This document shows positions 33,659 to 42,371 of a stretch of 64,000 nt of DNA, one piece after another. The notes below the pieces were generated by a model. It worked only from the letters and a program-made list of their open reading frames with translations, had not been told where the DNA came from and did no database searches. The stretch is taken from positions 3,759,501 to 3,823,500 of the forward strand of contig NZ_CP012945.1 in assembly GCF_001402915.1 (NCBI RefSeq), in the 5' to 3' direction. The translations under genes and the position numbers were made by a program. Position 1 is the stretch's first letter, and each line of letters starts with the position of its first letter. The DNA comes from Devosia sp. A16 (GTDB lineage Bacteria; Pseudomonadota; Alphaproteobacteria; Rhizobiales; Devosiaceae).

Positions 33659-34572
33659 GTCTCGTCCCGCGCCTTGCTTGACGAAGCCGGTTTGCTGCCG
33701 GTGTTCTCGCCGTAGAACACCACCGGCCGCTCGTCGTCGGTGAGCACCGTGACGCGGCGCTGGTCCTTGTCGTCGTGCAGGTCCTCGCCGGCCAGCTGGA
33801 AGTGCCGCAGCACACCGCCGAAGGCCTTCTCGAGGTTGGCTTGTGTGAACACCTCGGCGGTGGGGCCGAAGGCCAGGACGGTGCGGTTGACCAGCACCAC
33901 CTGGTCGCAGAAATCCGGCACACTGCCGAGGTTATGCGTCGAGACCAGCATCAGGTGACCCTGGCTGCGCAATTCCTGCATCAGCGCGATGATCGCCGCT
34001 TCCGTCTGCACGTCGACCCCGGTGAACGGTTCGTCGAGCAGGATGATGCGGCCTTGCTGTGCCAGCGCCCGGGCGAGGAACACCCGCTTCTTCTGCCCGC
34101 CGGAGAGTTCGCCGATCTGCCGTTTGCGGTAATCGCTCATCCCGACCCGGGCCAGCGCCTCCGCGACCAGCTCGCGGTCGCGCGCCGACGGCACGCGGAA
34201 GAAGCCCATATGGCCCTGCCGCCCCATCATCACCACGTCCTCGACCAGCACCGGAAAGTTCCAGTCGACTTCCTCGGCCTGCGGCACATAGGCGACGATA
34301 TTGCGCTTCAGCGCCTCGCGCACGGGCAGGCCGGCGATCCGTACGCTCCCGGCAATGGGCTGCACGAAGCCCATGATCGCCTTGAACAGGGTGGATTTGC
34401 CGCTGCCATTGACCCCGACGAGCCCGGCAATGGTGCCGGCTCCCAGCCCGAAGCTCGCATCGCGTAGCGCCACGTTGCCATTGGGATAGGCAACGGTGAC
34501 CGCTTCGACCTCGAGGCTCGGTTGCGGCGCCGGGTTCCACGCCTCGTGCGGCACGTTGGCGGAGAGGCTCAC
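33655..34572 (-). CDS. sitB: Manganese/iron ABC transporter ATP-binding protein (SitB-type)
   Basis: 305 residues. ATPase motifs: Walker [15 protein letters not shown] loop [13 protein letters not shown] (the EEVDW segment is typical of Mn/Zn transporters), signature [15 protein letters not shown], Walker [13 protein letters not shown] and H-loop VSTHNLG. A 45-residue C-terminal extension is acidic and without recognisable fold. Overlaps sitA by four bases. Confidence 0.93.
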   Translation of the reverse strand: MSLSANVPHEAWNPAPQPSLEVEAVTVAYPNGNVALRDASFGLGAGTIAGLVGVNGSGKSTLFKAIMGFVQPIAGSVRIAGLPVREALKRNIVAYVPQAEEVDWNFPVLVEDVVMMGRQGHMGFFRVPSARDRELVAEALARVGMSDYRKRQIGELSGGQKKRVFLARALAQQGRIILLDEPFTGVDVQTEAAIIALMQELRSQGHLMLVSTHNLGSVPDFCDQVVLVNRTVLAFGPTAEVFTQANLEKAFGGVLRHFQLAGEDLHDDKDQRRVTVLTDDERPVVFYGENTGSKPASSSKARDET

Positions 34573-35462
34573 TTTCCGAATCCCTTGGCGATGGTGTCGA
34601 CCGTGACTTCCAGCAGCTTGAGGTAGGTCGGCGTCGGGCCGTCTGCCTCGCTGAGGGAGTCGACGTAGAGAATGCCACCATAGGCGGCGCCGGTTTCCTT
34701 GGCGACCTGTCTGGCCGGCTTGTCCGAAACCGTGCTCTCGGAGAACACCACCGGAATCTGGTTCGCCCGCACCGCGTCGATCACCTTGCGGACCTGCTGC
34801 GGCGTGCCCTGCTGGTCGGCATTGATCGGCCAGAGGTAAAGCTCTTTCATGTCATAGTCGCGCGCCAGGTAGCTGAAGGCGCCCTCGCTGGTGACCAGCC
34901 AGCGCTGCTCGGCGGGGATCTGCGCCAGCCGCGCGCGCAGCGGCGCATCGAGTGCCTTGATTGCGGCCGCGTAGGCGGCGGCATTTGCATCGTAGGCCGC
35001 GGCATTCGCCGGATCGTACTGCACCAGCGCCTTGCGGATATTCTCGACATAGAGCAGCGCGTTGTTGGGCGACATCCAGGCGTGCGGGTTGGGTTTGCCC
35101 GAATAGGGCCCCTCGCCGATACTCATCGGCTCCACCCCGTCGCTGACCACCACCTGCGGCACGTCCTTCACGTTGTCGAAGAACTTCGCAAACCACTGCT
35201 CGAGGTTCATGCCGTTCCACAGCACGAGGTTCGCGCCCTGCGCCCTGACGATGTCGCGCGGTCCCGGCTGATAGCCGTGGATCTCGGCGCCGGGTCTGGT
35301 GATCGACTCGACCACCGCCGCATCGCCGGCGACGTTGCGCGCGATGTCGGCGATGATGGTGAAGGTGGTCACCACCTTGAACTTCTCCTGCGCCGGGGCC
35401 GGCAAGGGGAGTATGGCGATCGCGGTGATGAGCAGGGCGCCGAAAACGCGGCGATTGAGCAT
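34569..35462 (-). CDS. sitA: Manganese/iron-binding periplasmic protein (SitA-type)
   Basis: 297 residues from an ATG at 35462 with GGAGG five bases upstream. Signal peptide [20 protein letters not shown], cut after PAPAQ. Cluster A-I solute-binding protein with the four metal ligands in the Mn/Fe pattern His62 (EIHGYQP), His127 (NPHAWMS), Glu193 (VTSEGAFSY) and Asp268 (LYVDSLS). The Glu at the third position, instead of His, points to Mn/Fe rather than Zn. There is no lipobox. It starts 24 bases after the mntH stop on the same strand. Confidence 0.94.
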   Translation of the reverse strand: MLNRRVFGALLITAIAILPLPAPAQEKFKVVTTFTIIADIARNVAGDAAVVESITRPGAEIHGYQPGPRDIVRAQGANLVLWNGMNLEQWFAKFFDNVKDVPQVVVSDGVEPMSIGEGPYSGKPNPHAWMSPNNALLYVENIRKALVQYDPANAAAYDANAAAYAAAIKALDAPLRARLAQIPAEQRWLVTSEGAFSYLARDYDMKELYLWPINADQQGTPQQVRKVIDAVRANQIPVVFSESTVSDKPARQVAKETGAAYGGILYVDSLSEADGPTPTYLKLLEVTVDTIAKGFGK

Positions 35463-35486
35463 GAGAACCTCCAATAATTTGGGCGG

Positions 35487-36884
35487 CTAGAGCAGGGCGC
35501 CGCCAAAATCGACGAGCAGTTTCACATTGAGCGCGGCGATGATCACCGCGATGACGCTGGCGAAGACCACCAGCCAGAGAGGTGCGACCAGCGCACCCAT
35601 CTTCTTCTTGTCCGCGGTGAACATCACCAGCGGGAACACGGCGAAACTGAGCTGCAGGCTCAGCACCACCTGGGTGAGGATCAGCAACTGGCCGGTGCCC
35701 TGTTGGCCGAACCAGATGGTGACCCCGGCGGCGGGAATGATGGCGATGGCGCGGGTGGTCAGCCGGCGCAGCCAAGGCGCGAGGCGGATCTTGAGGAAGC
35801 CTTCCATGACGATCTGCCCTGCCAAGGTCGCCGTGACGGTCGAGTTGATGCCGCAGCAGAGCAGTGCGATGCCGAACAGGGTCGGCGCGATAGCGAGCCC
35901 GAGCAGCGGCGAGAGCAGGTTATGCGCCTCGCCGATCTCTGCCACGGTGGTGTTGCCGGCCGCATGGAAGGTGGCGGCGGCAAGGATCAGGATCGAGGCA
36001 TTGATCAACAGCGCGAACATCAGCGCCACCGTCGAGTCGATGGTGGCGAACTTCAGCGCCTCACGCTTTTCCGGCAGGGTCTCGCCATAGGCCCGGGTCT
36101 GGACGATCCCCGAGTGCAGGTAGAGGTTGTGCGGCATCACCGTGGCGCCGAGGATACCCAACGCGAGGTAGAGCATTTCGGGGTTGGTGACGATCTCGGT
36201 GGTCGGCGCGAAGCCGCGGATCACCTCGCCCCAGTTCGGATCGGCCAGCGCCACCTGTACGGCAAAGCACACGGCGATGACCCCGAGCAGCGTGATGATC
36301 AGCGCTTCGACCCAACGGAAGCCGAGCCGCTGCAGGTAGAGGATCAGGAACACGTCGAGCGCGGTGATGACGACGCCGATCTCCAGCGGGATGCCGAACA
36401 GCAGGTTCAGCCCGATCGCCGTGCCGATCACTTCGGCGATATCGGTGGCGACGATGGCGATCTCCGCCATCAGCCACAGCACCCAGGCCACCGGACGCGG
36501 GAAGGCGTCGCGGCAGGCCTGCGCCAGGTCGCGGCCGGAGCCGATGGCGAGGCGCGCGCAAAGCGACTGCAGCACGATCGCCATGATGTTGGAGATCAGC
36601 GCGACGATCAGCAGCGTGTAGCCGAAGCGAGAACCACCCGCGAGCGAGGTGGCCCAGTTGCCCGGATCCATATAGCCGACCGCGACCAGATAGCCCGGTC
36701 CGATAAAGGCGAAGGCCCGTCGCCAGAAGCTGCCGGAGCGCGCGACGGGAATGCTGCGATGCACATCGGTCAGCGACGCATCGCCGCGGTCGCGCCGCCA
36801 GCCGGGGAACACCTCGTTCGAACCGATATCCATCGTCCTGCCTTCAGGTGCGGTCGAGCCGGGAGCAGGCTCGACATTCGCCAT
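35487..36884 (-). CDS. mntH: Nramp-type manganese transporter MntH
   Basis: Proton-coupled Mn(II)/Fe(II) importer with eleven predicted helices, up to 465 residues. The metal site is intact: DPGNWAT in the first helix and [13 protein letters not shown] in the sixth. The start is uncertain: the ATG at 36884 has no ribosome site and sits near the transcription start, while the ATG at 36833 ([11 protein letters not shown]) has AGGA only two bases before it. Between them lies a GTCGAGCC/GGCTCGAC hairpin. The sitABCD genes follow with no gap for a promoter, so one transcript is likely. Confidence 0.95.
   Translation of the reverse strand: MANVEPAPGSTAPEGRTMDIGSNEVFPGWRRDRGDASLTDVHRSIPVARSGSFWRRAFAFIGPGYLVAVGYMDPGNWATSLAGGSRFGYTLLIVALISNIMAIVLQSLCARLAIGSGRDLAQACRDAFPRPVAWVLWLMAEIAIVATDIAEVIGTAIGLNLLFGIPLEIGVVITALDVFLILYLQRLGFRWVEALIITLLGVIAVCFAVQVALADPNWGEVIRGFAPTTEIVTNPEMLYLALGILGATVMPHNLYLHSGIVQTRAYGETLPEKREALKFATIDSTVALMFALLINASILILAAATFHAAGNTTVAEIGEAHNLLSPLLGLAIAPTLFGIALLCCGINSTVTATLAGQIVMEGFLKIRLAPWLRRLTTRAIAIIPAAGVTIWFGQQGTGQLLILTQVVLSLQLSFAVFPLVMFTADKKKMGALVAPLWLVVFASVIAVIIAALNVKLLVDFGGALL
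36853..36875 (-). promoter_or_regulatory. Hairpin at the 5' end of mntH
   Basis: GTCGAGCC and GGCTCGAC form a perfect eight-pair stem with a seven-base loop (GGGAGCA). If translation starts at 36833 this hairpin is untranslated leader and could regulate translation; if it starts at 36884 it is coding. No known manganese riboswitch was recognised. Confidence 0.35.
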
Positions 36885-36888
36885 CCAG

Positions 36889-36932
36889 TTGCGAATGGTT
36901 CTTAATAGCAGCTAATGGGCGACGCTTGTCAA
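36889..36932 (-). promoter_or_regulatory. mntH promoter with an ICE-like dyad
   Basis: Reading leftward, TTGACA (36932-36927) is followed after 19 bases by TATTAA (36907-36902). Overlapping and following the -10 is TTAAGAACCATTCGCAA (36905-36889), a dyad of form TT-N2-GAA-N3-TTC-N2-AA. That resembles the iron control element bound by Irr (TTTAGAA-N3-TTCTAAA; 11 of 14 arm positions match), and Fur-family Mur control is also conceivable. Repression in metal-rich cells is inferred. Confidence 0.5.
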
Positions 36933-37030
36933 CAGCGTCCCTGAGCGATTGCTTTTGAAAGCGGTTTCTTCCACCTTGGGTCAAATGCCGAAAGGCGAAC
37001 CAATCGCCTCGGAGCGGGGGACTCTCATCT

Positions 37031-38419
37031 ATGCCTGCCTTTCGACTGATCGACGCCAAGCTGCCGGATTTCGGCGTTCCTGCGACCCGTCCCGAGCTTG
37101 ACCGTTCCGTCTATACGGCCCGCTTTTCCGCCCTCGGCCGCGCCCGTCGTGCTGCCGGACTGGATGCGCTGGTGGTCTACGCCGACCGCGAGCATGCGGC
37201 GAACATGAGCTACATCACCGGCTTCGATCCGCGGTTCGAGGAAGCGCTGCTGCTGATCACTCCCGACGCCACCCCAACCCTGCTGGCCGGCCCCGAAAAT
37301 CTCGGTCGCGCCGCCAATGCGGCGATCGAAGTCGAGGCGCGGCTCTATCCCCCATTTGGCCTTCTCGGACAGGATCGTACCAAGACCCCGGCACTCGCCG
37401 AGGTGCTGCGCAATGCCGGCATCGCTGCCAACCAGCGGGTCGGTGTGCTGGGCTGGAAGTATTTCGGCCCGGACGAAGCCGCCAAGCCGGAAGCCTGGCT
37501 AGAGACGCCATCCTATATCGTCGACACGCTGCGCCAGATCGTCGGCGCCGATGGCCGCGTGGTGAACGCCAATGCCCTGTTGATGCACTCCGTGACCGGT
37601 CTGCGCGCCGTCAACGAGATCGTCCAGATCGCCCAGTTCGAGTTCGGCGCCGTCGCCTGCTCGGAAGCCGTCAAGGCGGTGATCGCCAATGTTCGGCCGG
37701 GCATGAGCGAGTTCGAGGCGGTGCAGCAGATGCGGCTGGGTGCGCTGCCGCACTCGTGTCACACCATGTTCTCGTCCGGCGACACCTTGGTCGGGCTCAA
37801 CAGCCCATCGGGCAAGAAGCTCGAAAAGGGCGACCCGATGACCTCGGCGGTCGGCTACTGGGGTGGGCTGTCGAGCCGCATGGGCTGGCTGGTCGAGGAC
37901 GACGCGGAACTGCCGGCCAATGTGCGCGACTATGTAGATCGCCTTGCCGGCCCGTACTTCGCCTGCGCCGCCGAATGGTATGAAACCATCGGCATCGGAG
38001 TGACGGGCGGCGAGCTCGATGCGCTGGCCCGCCGCCATCTCGATACGCCGTTCTTCAAGCTGGTGCTCAACCCCGGCCACCTGATTCATCTCGATGAATG
38101 GATGAACACCCAGGTCTATCCGGGCTCGAAAGAGGTGTTCCTCTCGGGCCAGGCGGTGCAGTGCGACATCATCCCGGCCGCCGGCCCGCCCTACTATGGC
38201 GCAAATATCGAGGACGGTATCGCGCTGCTCGACGCCGACGGCCGGGCTGAGCTGAAGGCCGATTTTCCGGACGTCTGGAACCGGGTCGAGGCGCGCCGCG
38301 CTTTCATGGGCGATGTGCTCGGCATCCGCCTCAAACCCGAGGTCATGCCGCTCTCTAACCTCGCCGGCGCGATGCCGCCCTACTGGTTGTCGCCGAACCG
38401 CATCGTTTCCAAAGCGTGA
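37031..38419 (+). CDS. M24 (creatinase/prolidase-fold) protein with degenerate metal site
   Basis: 462 residues. N-terminal creatinase-like domain (RFSALGRARRAAGLDALVVY, EHAANMSYITGFDPRFEEAL) and a C-terminal pita-bread fold (about 195-430). In active M24 peptidases two Asp, one His and two Glu bind metals. Here the two Asp positions read SAVGYWGGLSSR, the His is present (NPGHLIHLDEW), the first Glu is replaced in QCDIIPAAGPP, and only the last Glu (ANIEDGIAL) remains. It may be a creatinase-like, metal-free hydrolase or a pseudo-enzyme. Divergent from mntH. Confidence 0.8.
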   Translation: MPAFRLIDAKLPDFGVPATRPELDRSVYTARFSALGRARRAAGLDALVVYADREHAANMSYITGFDPRFEEALLLITPDATPTLLAGPENLGRAANAAIEVEARLYPPFGLLGQDRTKTPALAEVLRNAGIAANQRVGVLGWKYFGPDEAAKPEAWLETPSYIVDTLRQIVGADGRVVNANALLMHSVTGLRAVNEIVQIAQFEFGAVACSEAVKAVIANVRPGMSEFEAVQQMRLGALPHSCHTMFSSGDTLVGLNSPSGKKLEKGDPMTSAVGYWGGLSSRMGWLVEDDAELPANVRDYVDRLAGPYFACAAEWYETIGIGVTGGELDALARRHLDTPFFKLVLNPGHLIHLDEWMNTQVYPGSKEVFLSGQAVQCDIIPAAGPPYYGANIEDGIALLDADGRAELKADFPDVWNRVEARRAFMGDVLGIRLKPEVMPLSNLAGAMPPYWLSPNRIVSKA

Positions 38420-38613
38420 TGTGAGATGAGCGGCGTCACTTGCCAATTGACGCAACGCCCTCTATCCGTTCTGACATCGACATTTGGCTGACATCCGGCC
38501 GTATGCCCCCGCTCTCGGTCAGGCGCACGATAGGACTCCAAAATCGACTGACCGGGCAGGGTGATCCTTTTGTCGTTCTGTCCACCACATCACTGCGAAT
38601 GAGGGACCACCCT
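38420..38613 (+). promoter_or_regulatory. Leader region of the cold-shock gene
   Basis: About 190 bases without a convincing gene. Cold-shock genes often carry a long structured 5' leader whose folding changes with temperature, and this gap is large enough. I see no clear promoter hexamers or cold-box sequence, and only a weak purine-rich site (GAGGGA) before the ATG. Confidence 0.35.
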
Positions 38614-38823
38614 ATGGAAAAGGGCACCGTCAAATTCTACAACGATCAGAAGGGCTATGGTTTCATCCAGCCCGATAACGGCGGCAAGGACGTGTTCGTC
38701 CATGCCACCGCTCTGCAGCGCGCCGGCATGACCGGCCTCGCAGAGGGCCAGAAGGTCTCGTTCGAGACCGGCGAAGACCGCCGCACCGGCAAGATCGCCG
38801 TCACCGAGATCTCCGCCGCCTGA
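38614..38823 (+). CDS. Cold-shock domain protein (CspA family)
   Basis: 69-residue single cold-shock domain with both RNA-binding motifs, KGYGFI (RNP1) and DVFVHA (RNP2). It binds single-stranded nucleic acid and melts RNA structures. Start [10 protein letters not shown] is typical; GAGGGA lies about eight bases upstream. A strong intrinsic terminator follows, so it is a single-gene unit. Whether it is induced by cold or constitutive is not evident. Confidence 0.95.
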   Translation: MEKGTVKFYNDQKGYGFIQPDNGGKDVFVHATALQRAGMTGLAEGQKVSFETGEDRRTGKIAVTEISAA

Positions 38824-38846
38824 TTGGCGTAGGGATTTGAGTTGAG

Positions 38847-38882
38847 AAAGGCCGGACACCGCGAGGTGTCCGGCCTTTCTCT
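38847..38882 (+). terminator. Intrinsic terminator of the cold-shock gene
   Basis: AAAGGCCGGACACC, loop GCGA, GGTGTCCGGCCTTT is a perfect 14-pair stem followed by CTCTTT. Because the stem ends in AAA/TTT it can also stop the convergent ndh transcript (ndh stop at 38893). Confidence 0.9.
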
Positions 38883-38892
38883 TTGGCTGGGC

Positions 38893-40167
38893 TCAGTGCT
38901 TGCCGCTGCCGGCCTCGCCCCAGGTGATCAGCCGCGCACTGCGGTGGCCGCTGAGGTAGATCCACAGCCAGCTGATCGCCACCGAGATGCGGTTCTTGAG
39001 CCCGATCAGGAAGTAGATATGGGCCAGCCCCCAGGTCCACCAGCCGATCCAGCCGGTGAGTTGGAGCCAGCCGAAATCGATCAGCGCCGCGCTCTTGCCG
39101 ACTGTGGCGATGTCGCCCAGATGCTTGTAGCGGAACGGGCCGATCGTCTGGCCCCGCAGTCGGGCGCGGATCACCGCAGCCGCGTACTTGCCGCCCTGCT
39201 TGGCCGCATCGCCGATTCCCGGCACCGGCTTGCCGTTGGGCGCCAGCACCGTGACCGTGTCGCCGACGGCGAAGATGTTGGGGCTGCCCGGCACCGTCAG
39301 GTCGGGTTCGACCTTGATCCGCCCGGCGCGGTCCGCCTCGACACCCAGCCATTTGGCTGCAGGCGATGCCAGCACGCCGGCCGCCCAGATGATTGTATGG
39401 GCATGCAGCACCTGGCCGTTGAAGCTGACAGTGTCGGCGGTGACTTCGGTCACCGGCTGGCCCAGCATCACCTCGACACCGAGCTTTTGCAGCGCCGATT
39501 TGGCATAGCCCGAGAGGTTCTCGCGGAAATTCGGCAACACCCGCGGCCCCGCTTCGATCAGGACGACACGCGCGCCTTCCGGCCGGATCGAGCGGAACTC
39601 GTGCTTCAGCGTGGTGCGCGCCAGCTCGATCACCGCGCCGGCGAGTTCCACGCCGGTCGGGCCGGCACCGATGATGGCGAAGGTCAGCAGCGCCTTGCGC
39701 TTGTCCGGATCGGTCTCACGCTCCGCCGCTTCGAATGCGAGCAGCAGCCGGCGCCGCATCGCTGTTGCATCCTCCAGCGTCTTGAGTCCCGGAGCGAACG
39801 GTTCCCAATCATCGTGGCCGAAATAGGCATGCCGGGCTCCGGTGGCGATGATCAGGCTATCATAGGGTACCCGTCCGCCGTCCTCGAGCTCGACCAGTTG
39901 CGCCTGCTTGTCGATGCCGGTGACGTTGCCGAGCAGCGTCGTCACCTCCGGCCGGTGCTTGACCAGCATGCGGATCGGCCAGGCGATCTCCGACGGGCTG
40001 AGCGCCGTGGTCGCGACCTGGTAGAGCAGCGGCTGAAACAGGTGATGGTTGCGGCGGTCGACGACTGTGATGTCGACATCGGCGCCCTTGAGCTTTTGGA
40101 TCGCCGCTAGTCCGCCGAACCCGCCGCCGATCACGACGACCCGATGCCGTTGAGCCGAGTTGGTCAT
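38893..40167 (-). CDS. ndh: Type II NADH:quinone oxidoreductase (NDH-2)
   Basis: 424 residues from the ATG at 40167 (MTNSAQRHRVVVIGGGFGG). Two nucleotide-binding folds: FAD (VVVIGGGFGGLAA) and NADH (FAIIGAGPTGVELAG), plus the AVGDTVTV flavin-binding strand. The quinone/membrane region is near the C-terminus (WLQLTGWIGWWTWGLAHIYF), including a possible membrane-associating helix. It oxidises cytoplasmic NADH without pumping protons. Longer in-frame starts exist upstream but are not typical of the family. Confidence 0.93.
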   Translation of the reverse strand: MTNSAQRHRVVVIGGGFGGLAAIQKLKGADVDITVVDRRNHHLFQPLLYQVATTALSPSEIAWPIRMLVKHRPEVTTLLGNVTGIDKQAQLVELEDGGRVPYDSLIIATGARHAYFGHDDWEPFAPGLKTLEDATAMRRRLLLAFEAAERETDPDKRKALLTFAIIGAGPTGVELAGAVIELARTTLKHEFRSIRPEGARVVLIEAGPRVLPNFRENLSGYAKSALQKLGVEVMLGQPVTEVTADTVSFNGQVLHAHTIIWAAGVLASPAAKWLGVEADRAGRIKVEPDLTVPGSPNIFAVGDTVTVLAPNGKPVPGIGDAAKQGGKYAAAVIRARLRGQTIGPFRYKHLGDIATVGKSAALIDFGWLQLTGWIGWWTWGLAHIYFLIGLKNRISVAISWLWIYLSGHRSARLITWGEAGSGKH

Positions 40168-40301
40168 TTCAAAACCCCACTTGCAGCGCCCGCACTGCAT
40201 GTAGGGCTTTGATCCGCCATGCTCAATGAAGGCCAGGCGCAGGCCTCGCATGCACCCAGCGCCCACGCCAATGCGGCCGGTCGACAGATCTCGGAATCGA
40301 C

Positions 40302-40407
40302 GGGTGAGGGAGAGGGCGGAGGGAGCCTTGCACGATCATGCATGGGTAAGGCCCCCTCCGCGACGGCGCTTTTCGCGCCACACCCCGCTCCACGCGGGCG
40401 GGGAAGC
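40302..40407. repeat. Diverged GC-rich palindromic repeat
   Basis: GGGTGAGGGAGAGGGCGGAGGG on the left is loosely complementary to GCCCCCTCCGCGACG and CACCCCGCTCCACGCGGGCGGGG on the right. It resembles the other G/C repeat blocks in layout, but too many differences exist to be sure it is the same family. Confidence 0.4.
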
Positions 40408-40410
40408 CGT

Positions 40411-40758
40411 TCAGGCGCTCGAGCCGTCGAAGGCGCGCTTGGCCGCCTCGATGCTCTGCTGGTTGCGCACCGCGAACGAGCCCAGCGGCGAGACGCTGGC
40501 GGCGAAGTCCCGGCCGAGTTCGGTCAACTCGTACTCGACCCGCGGGGGAATGGTGGCGAAGGCCGCGCGGACCGCGAAGCCATGGCGCTGCAGGTTGCGC
40601 AACGTCTGTGTCAGCTGCTTCTGCGAGATGCCGTCGACGGCGCGAGAGATTTCGTTGAACCGCAGCTTGCCGTCACGCATCACCGACAGCACGTCAACGG
40701 TCCAGCGGGCACCGGCGAGATCGAGGAGGTCGTGTACAATCTCAAACTGGCTGGCCAT
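40411..40758 (-). CDS. HxlR-family transcriptional regulator
   Basis: 115 residues from the ATG at 40758, with GAGG about nine bases upstream. Winged helix: IVHDLLDLAGARWTVDVLSV, GKLRFNEISRAVDGISQKQL, TQTLRNLQRHGFAVR, VEYELTELGRDFA. It follows emrB by 61 bases on the same strand and may be part of the efflux operon or regulate it. No cysteine is present, so a direct thiol sensor is unlikely. Confidence 0.88.
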   Translation of the reverse strand: MASQFEIVHDLLDLAGARWTVDVLSVMRDGKLRFNEISRAVDGISQKQLTQTLRNLQRHGFAVRAAFATIPPRVEYELTELGRDFAASVSPLGSFAVRNQQSIEAAKRAFDGSSA

Positions 40759-40819
40759 GTCGTAATACCTCGTAGTTGTTGTGGTCCGCCCGGTCGCCAT
40801 CGGCGGCCGGGCTTAGTCG

Positions 40820-42370
40820 CTATTCGCCCATGGCGTGGGCGCGTTCCTCCGCCGTCATCGGCTTGGCGGTTCTTGGCCGGCGGAGCAGGAAGACGATCGG
40901 CAGCGACACGAAGGTCAGGATCATCATCAGGTGGAAATCGTCGAGGAAGGCGAGCATCGCCGCCTGCTGGGTGATCATGCCGTGGATGGTGCCGACGACG
41001 TTGGCGAAGCCGCCATAGGCTGCCGTAAAGTCGCGCAGCGGCCCGGAGTCGAGAGTCACCCGTTCGGCCAGCTCGCCGTAGTTCACCACCTGCATCTGCG
41101 CCAGGATCGTCGTCACCACGGAGATGCCGACGCCTTGGCCGACATTGCGGATCAGGCTGAACATTGCCGTGGCATCGACGCGGTACTTGGCGTTGATGGT
41201 GGCGAAAGCCAGCGAGTTGAGCGGCACGAACACAAAGCCCATGCCGATGCCCTGCAGGAACCCCGAGATGAGGATCGGGCCCGACCCCATGACGATGTCG
41301 AACTCGGTCATCATGTAGAGCGAGTAGCCCATCAGCAGCGTGCCGCCGACCACCAGCAGGCGTGGATCGTATTTCGATACCAGCCGGCCGACGATGATCA
41401 TCGAGACCATCGTGCCAATACCGCGTGGCCCCATCAGCAGCCCGGTCTCGATCACCGGAAAACCCATCAGGTTCTGCAGCATCGGCGGCAACAGGGCGAG
41501 GCCCGAGAACAGCGTGATGCCGGTGATGAAGATCAGCACCAGCCCCGTGACGAGGTTGCGATCCCTGAACATGCCCATGTCCATGAACGGGTTCTCGGCG
41601 GTGAGGCAGTGGACGATGAACACCCAGAGACCCGAGATGGCGAGCAGCAGATAGAGCCAGATCTCGGCCGAGTCGAACCAGCCGGCCCCTTGGCCGCGGT
41701 CGAGCAGCATCTGCAGCGAGGCCACGGCCAGCGCCAGCATGCCGAAGCCGAAGAAGTCGAACTTGCGGATCTTGATCGCCGTGTTCGGCATCAGCGCCGC
41801 CAGCATGAAGAAGGCGACGATTCCGACCGGCAGGTTGACCAGGAACACCGCGCGCCAGTTGAAGGTCTCGGTCAGCCAGCCGCCCAGCGTCGGCCCGATG
41901 ATCGGCCCGAACATGATGCCGGCGCCGAAGATGGCCATGGCCTGCCCCAGCTGTTCGCGCGGGTTGATGTCCATCATCGTCGCCTGCGCCAGCGGCACCA
42001 GCATGGCGCCGCAGATGCCCTGGATGACGCGGAACGCCACCATCTGCGCGAGGTTGGTGGCAATGCCGCAAAGCAGTGATGCCCCGGTGAAGCCGACCAC
42101 CGCAGCGAGCAGCAGGTTGCGCCGGCCGAAGCGGTCGGAGAACCAGCCGGTGAGCGGCGTCGCGATGGCCGCGGCGACGATGTAGGAGGTCAGTACCCAG
42201 TTGATCTCGTCCTGCGACGCGCCGAGGCTGGCGCGCATATGCGGCAAGGCGACATTGGCGATCGTGGTGTCGAGCACCTGCATGATCACCGCCACCATGA
42301 TGGCCGCCGTGAGCAGGCCCTTGTTCTTGACGACGACCGTAGGGGCAGAGACTGCGGCGGCGGCGGCCAT
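40820..42370 (-). CDS. emrB: DHA2-family multidrug efflux permease (EmrB-type)
   Basis: 516 residues with 14 predicted helices, major facilitator superfamily DHA2. Motif A variant GWFSDRFGRRNLLL and motif C-like GIMFGPIIGPTLGGWL are present. It pumps drugs through a tripartite system with the adaptor encoded just upstream (one base gap) and an outer-membrane channel encoded elsewhere. Its gene is third in a marR-emrA-emrB operon. Confidence 0.94.
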   Translation of the reverse strand: MAAAAAVSAPTVVVKNKGLLTAAIMVAVIMQVLDTTIANVALPHMRASLGASQDEINWVLTSYIVAAAIATPLTGWFSDRFGRRNLLLAAVVGFTGASLLCGIATNLAQMVAFRVIQGICGAMLVPLAQATMMDINPREQLGQAMAIFGAGIMFGPIIGPTLGGWLTETFNWRAVFLVNLPVGIVAFFMLAALMPNTAIKIRKFDFFGFGMLALAVASLQMLLDRGQGAGWFDSAEIWLYLLLAISGLWVFIVHCLTAENPFMDMGMFRDRNLVTGLVLIFITGITLFSGLALLPPMLQNLMGFPVIETGLLMGPRGIGTMVSMIIVGRLVSKYDPRLLVVGGTLLMGYSLYMMTEFDIVMGSGPILISGFLQGIGMGFVFVPLNSLAFATINAKYRVDATAMFSLIRNVGQGVGISVVTTILAQMQVVNYGELAERVTLDSGPLRDFTAAYGGFANVVGTIHGMITQQAAMLAFLDDFHLMMILTFVSLPIVFLLRRPRTAKPMTAEERAHAMGE

Positions 42371-42371
42371 G

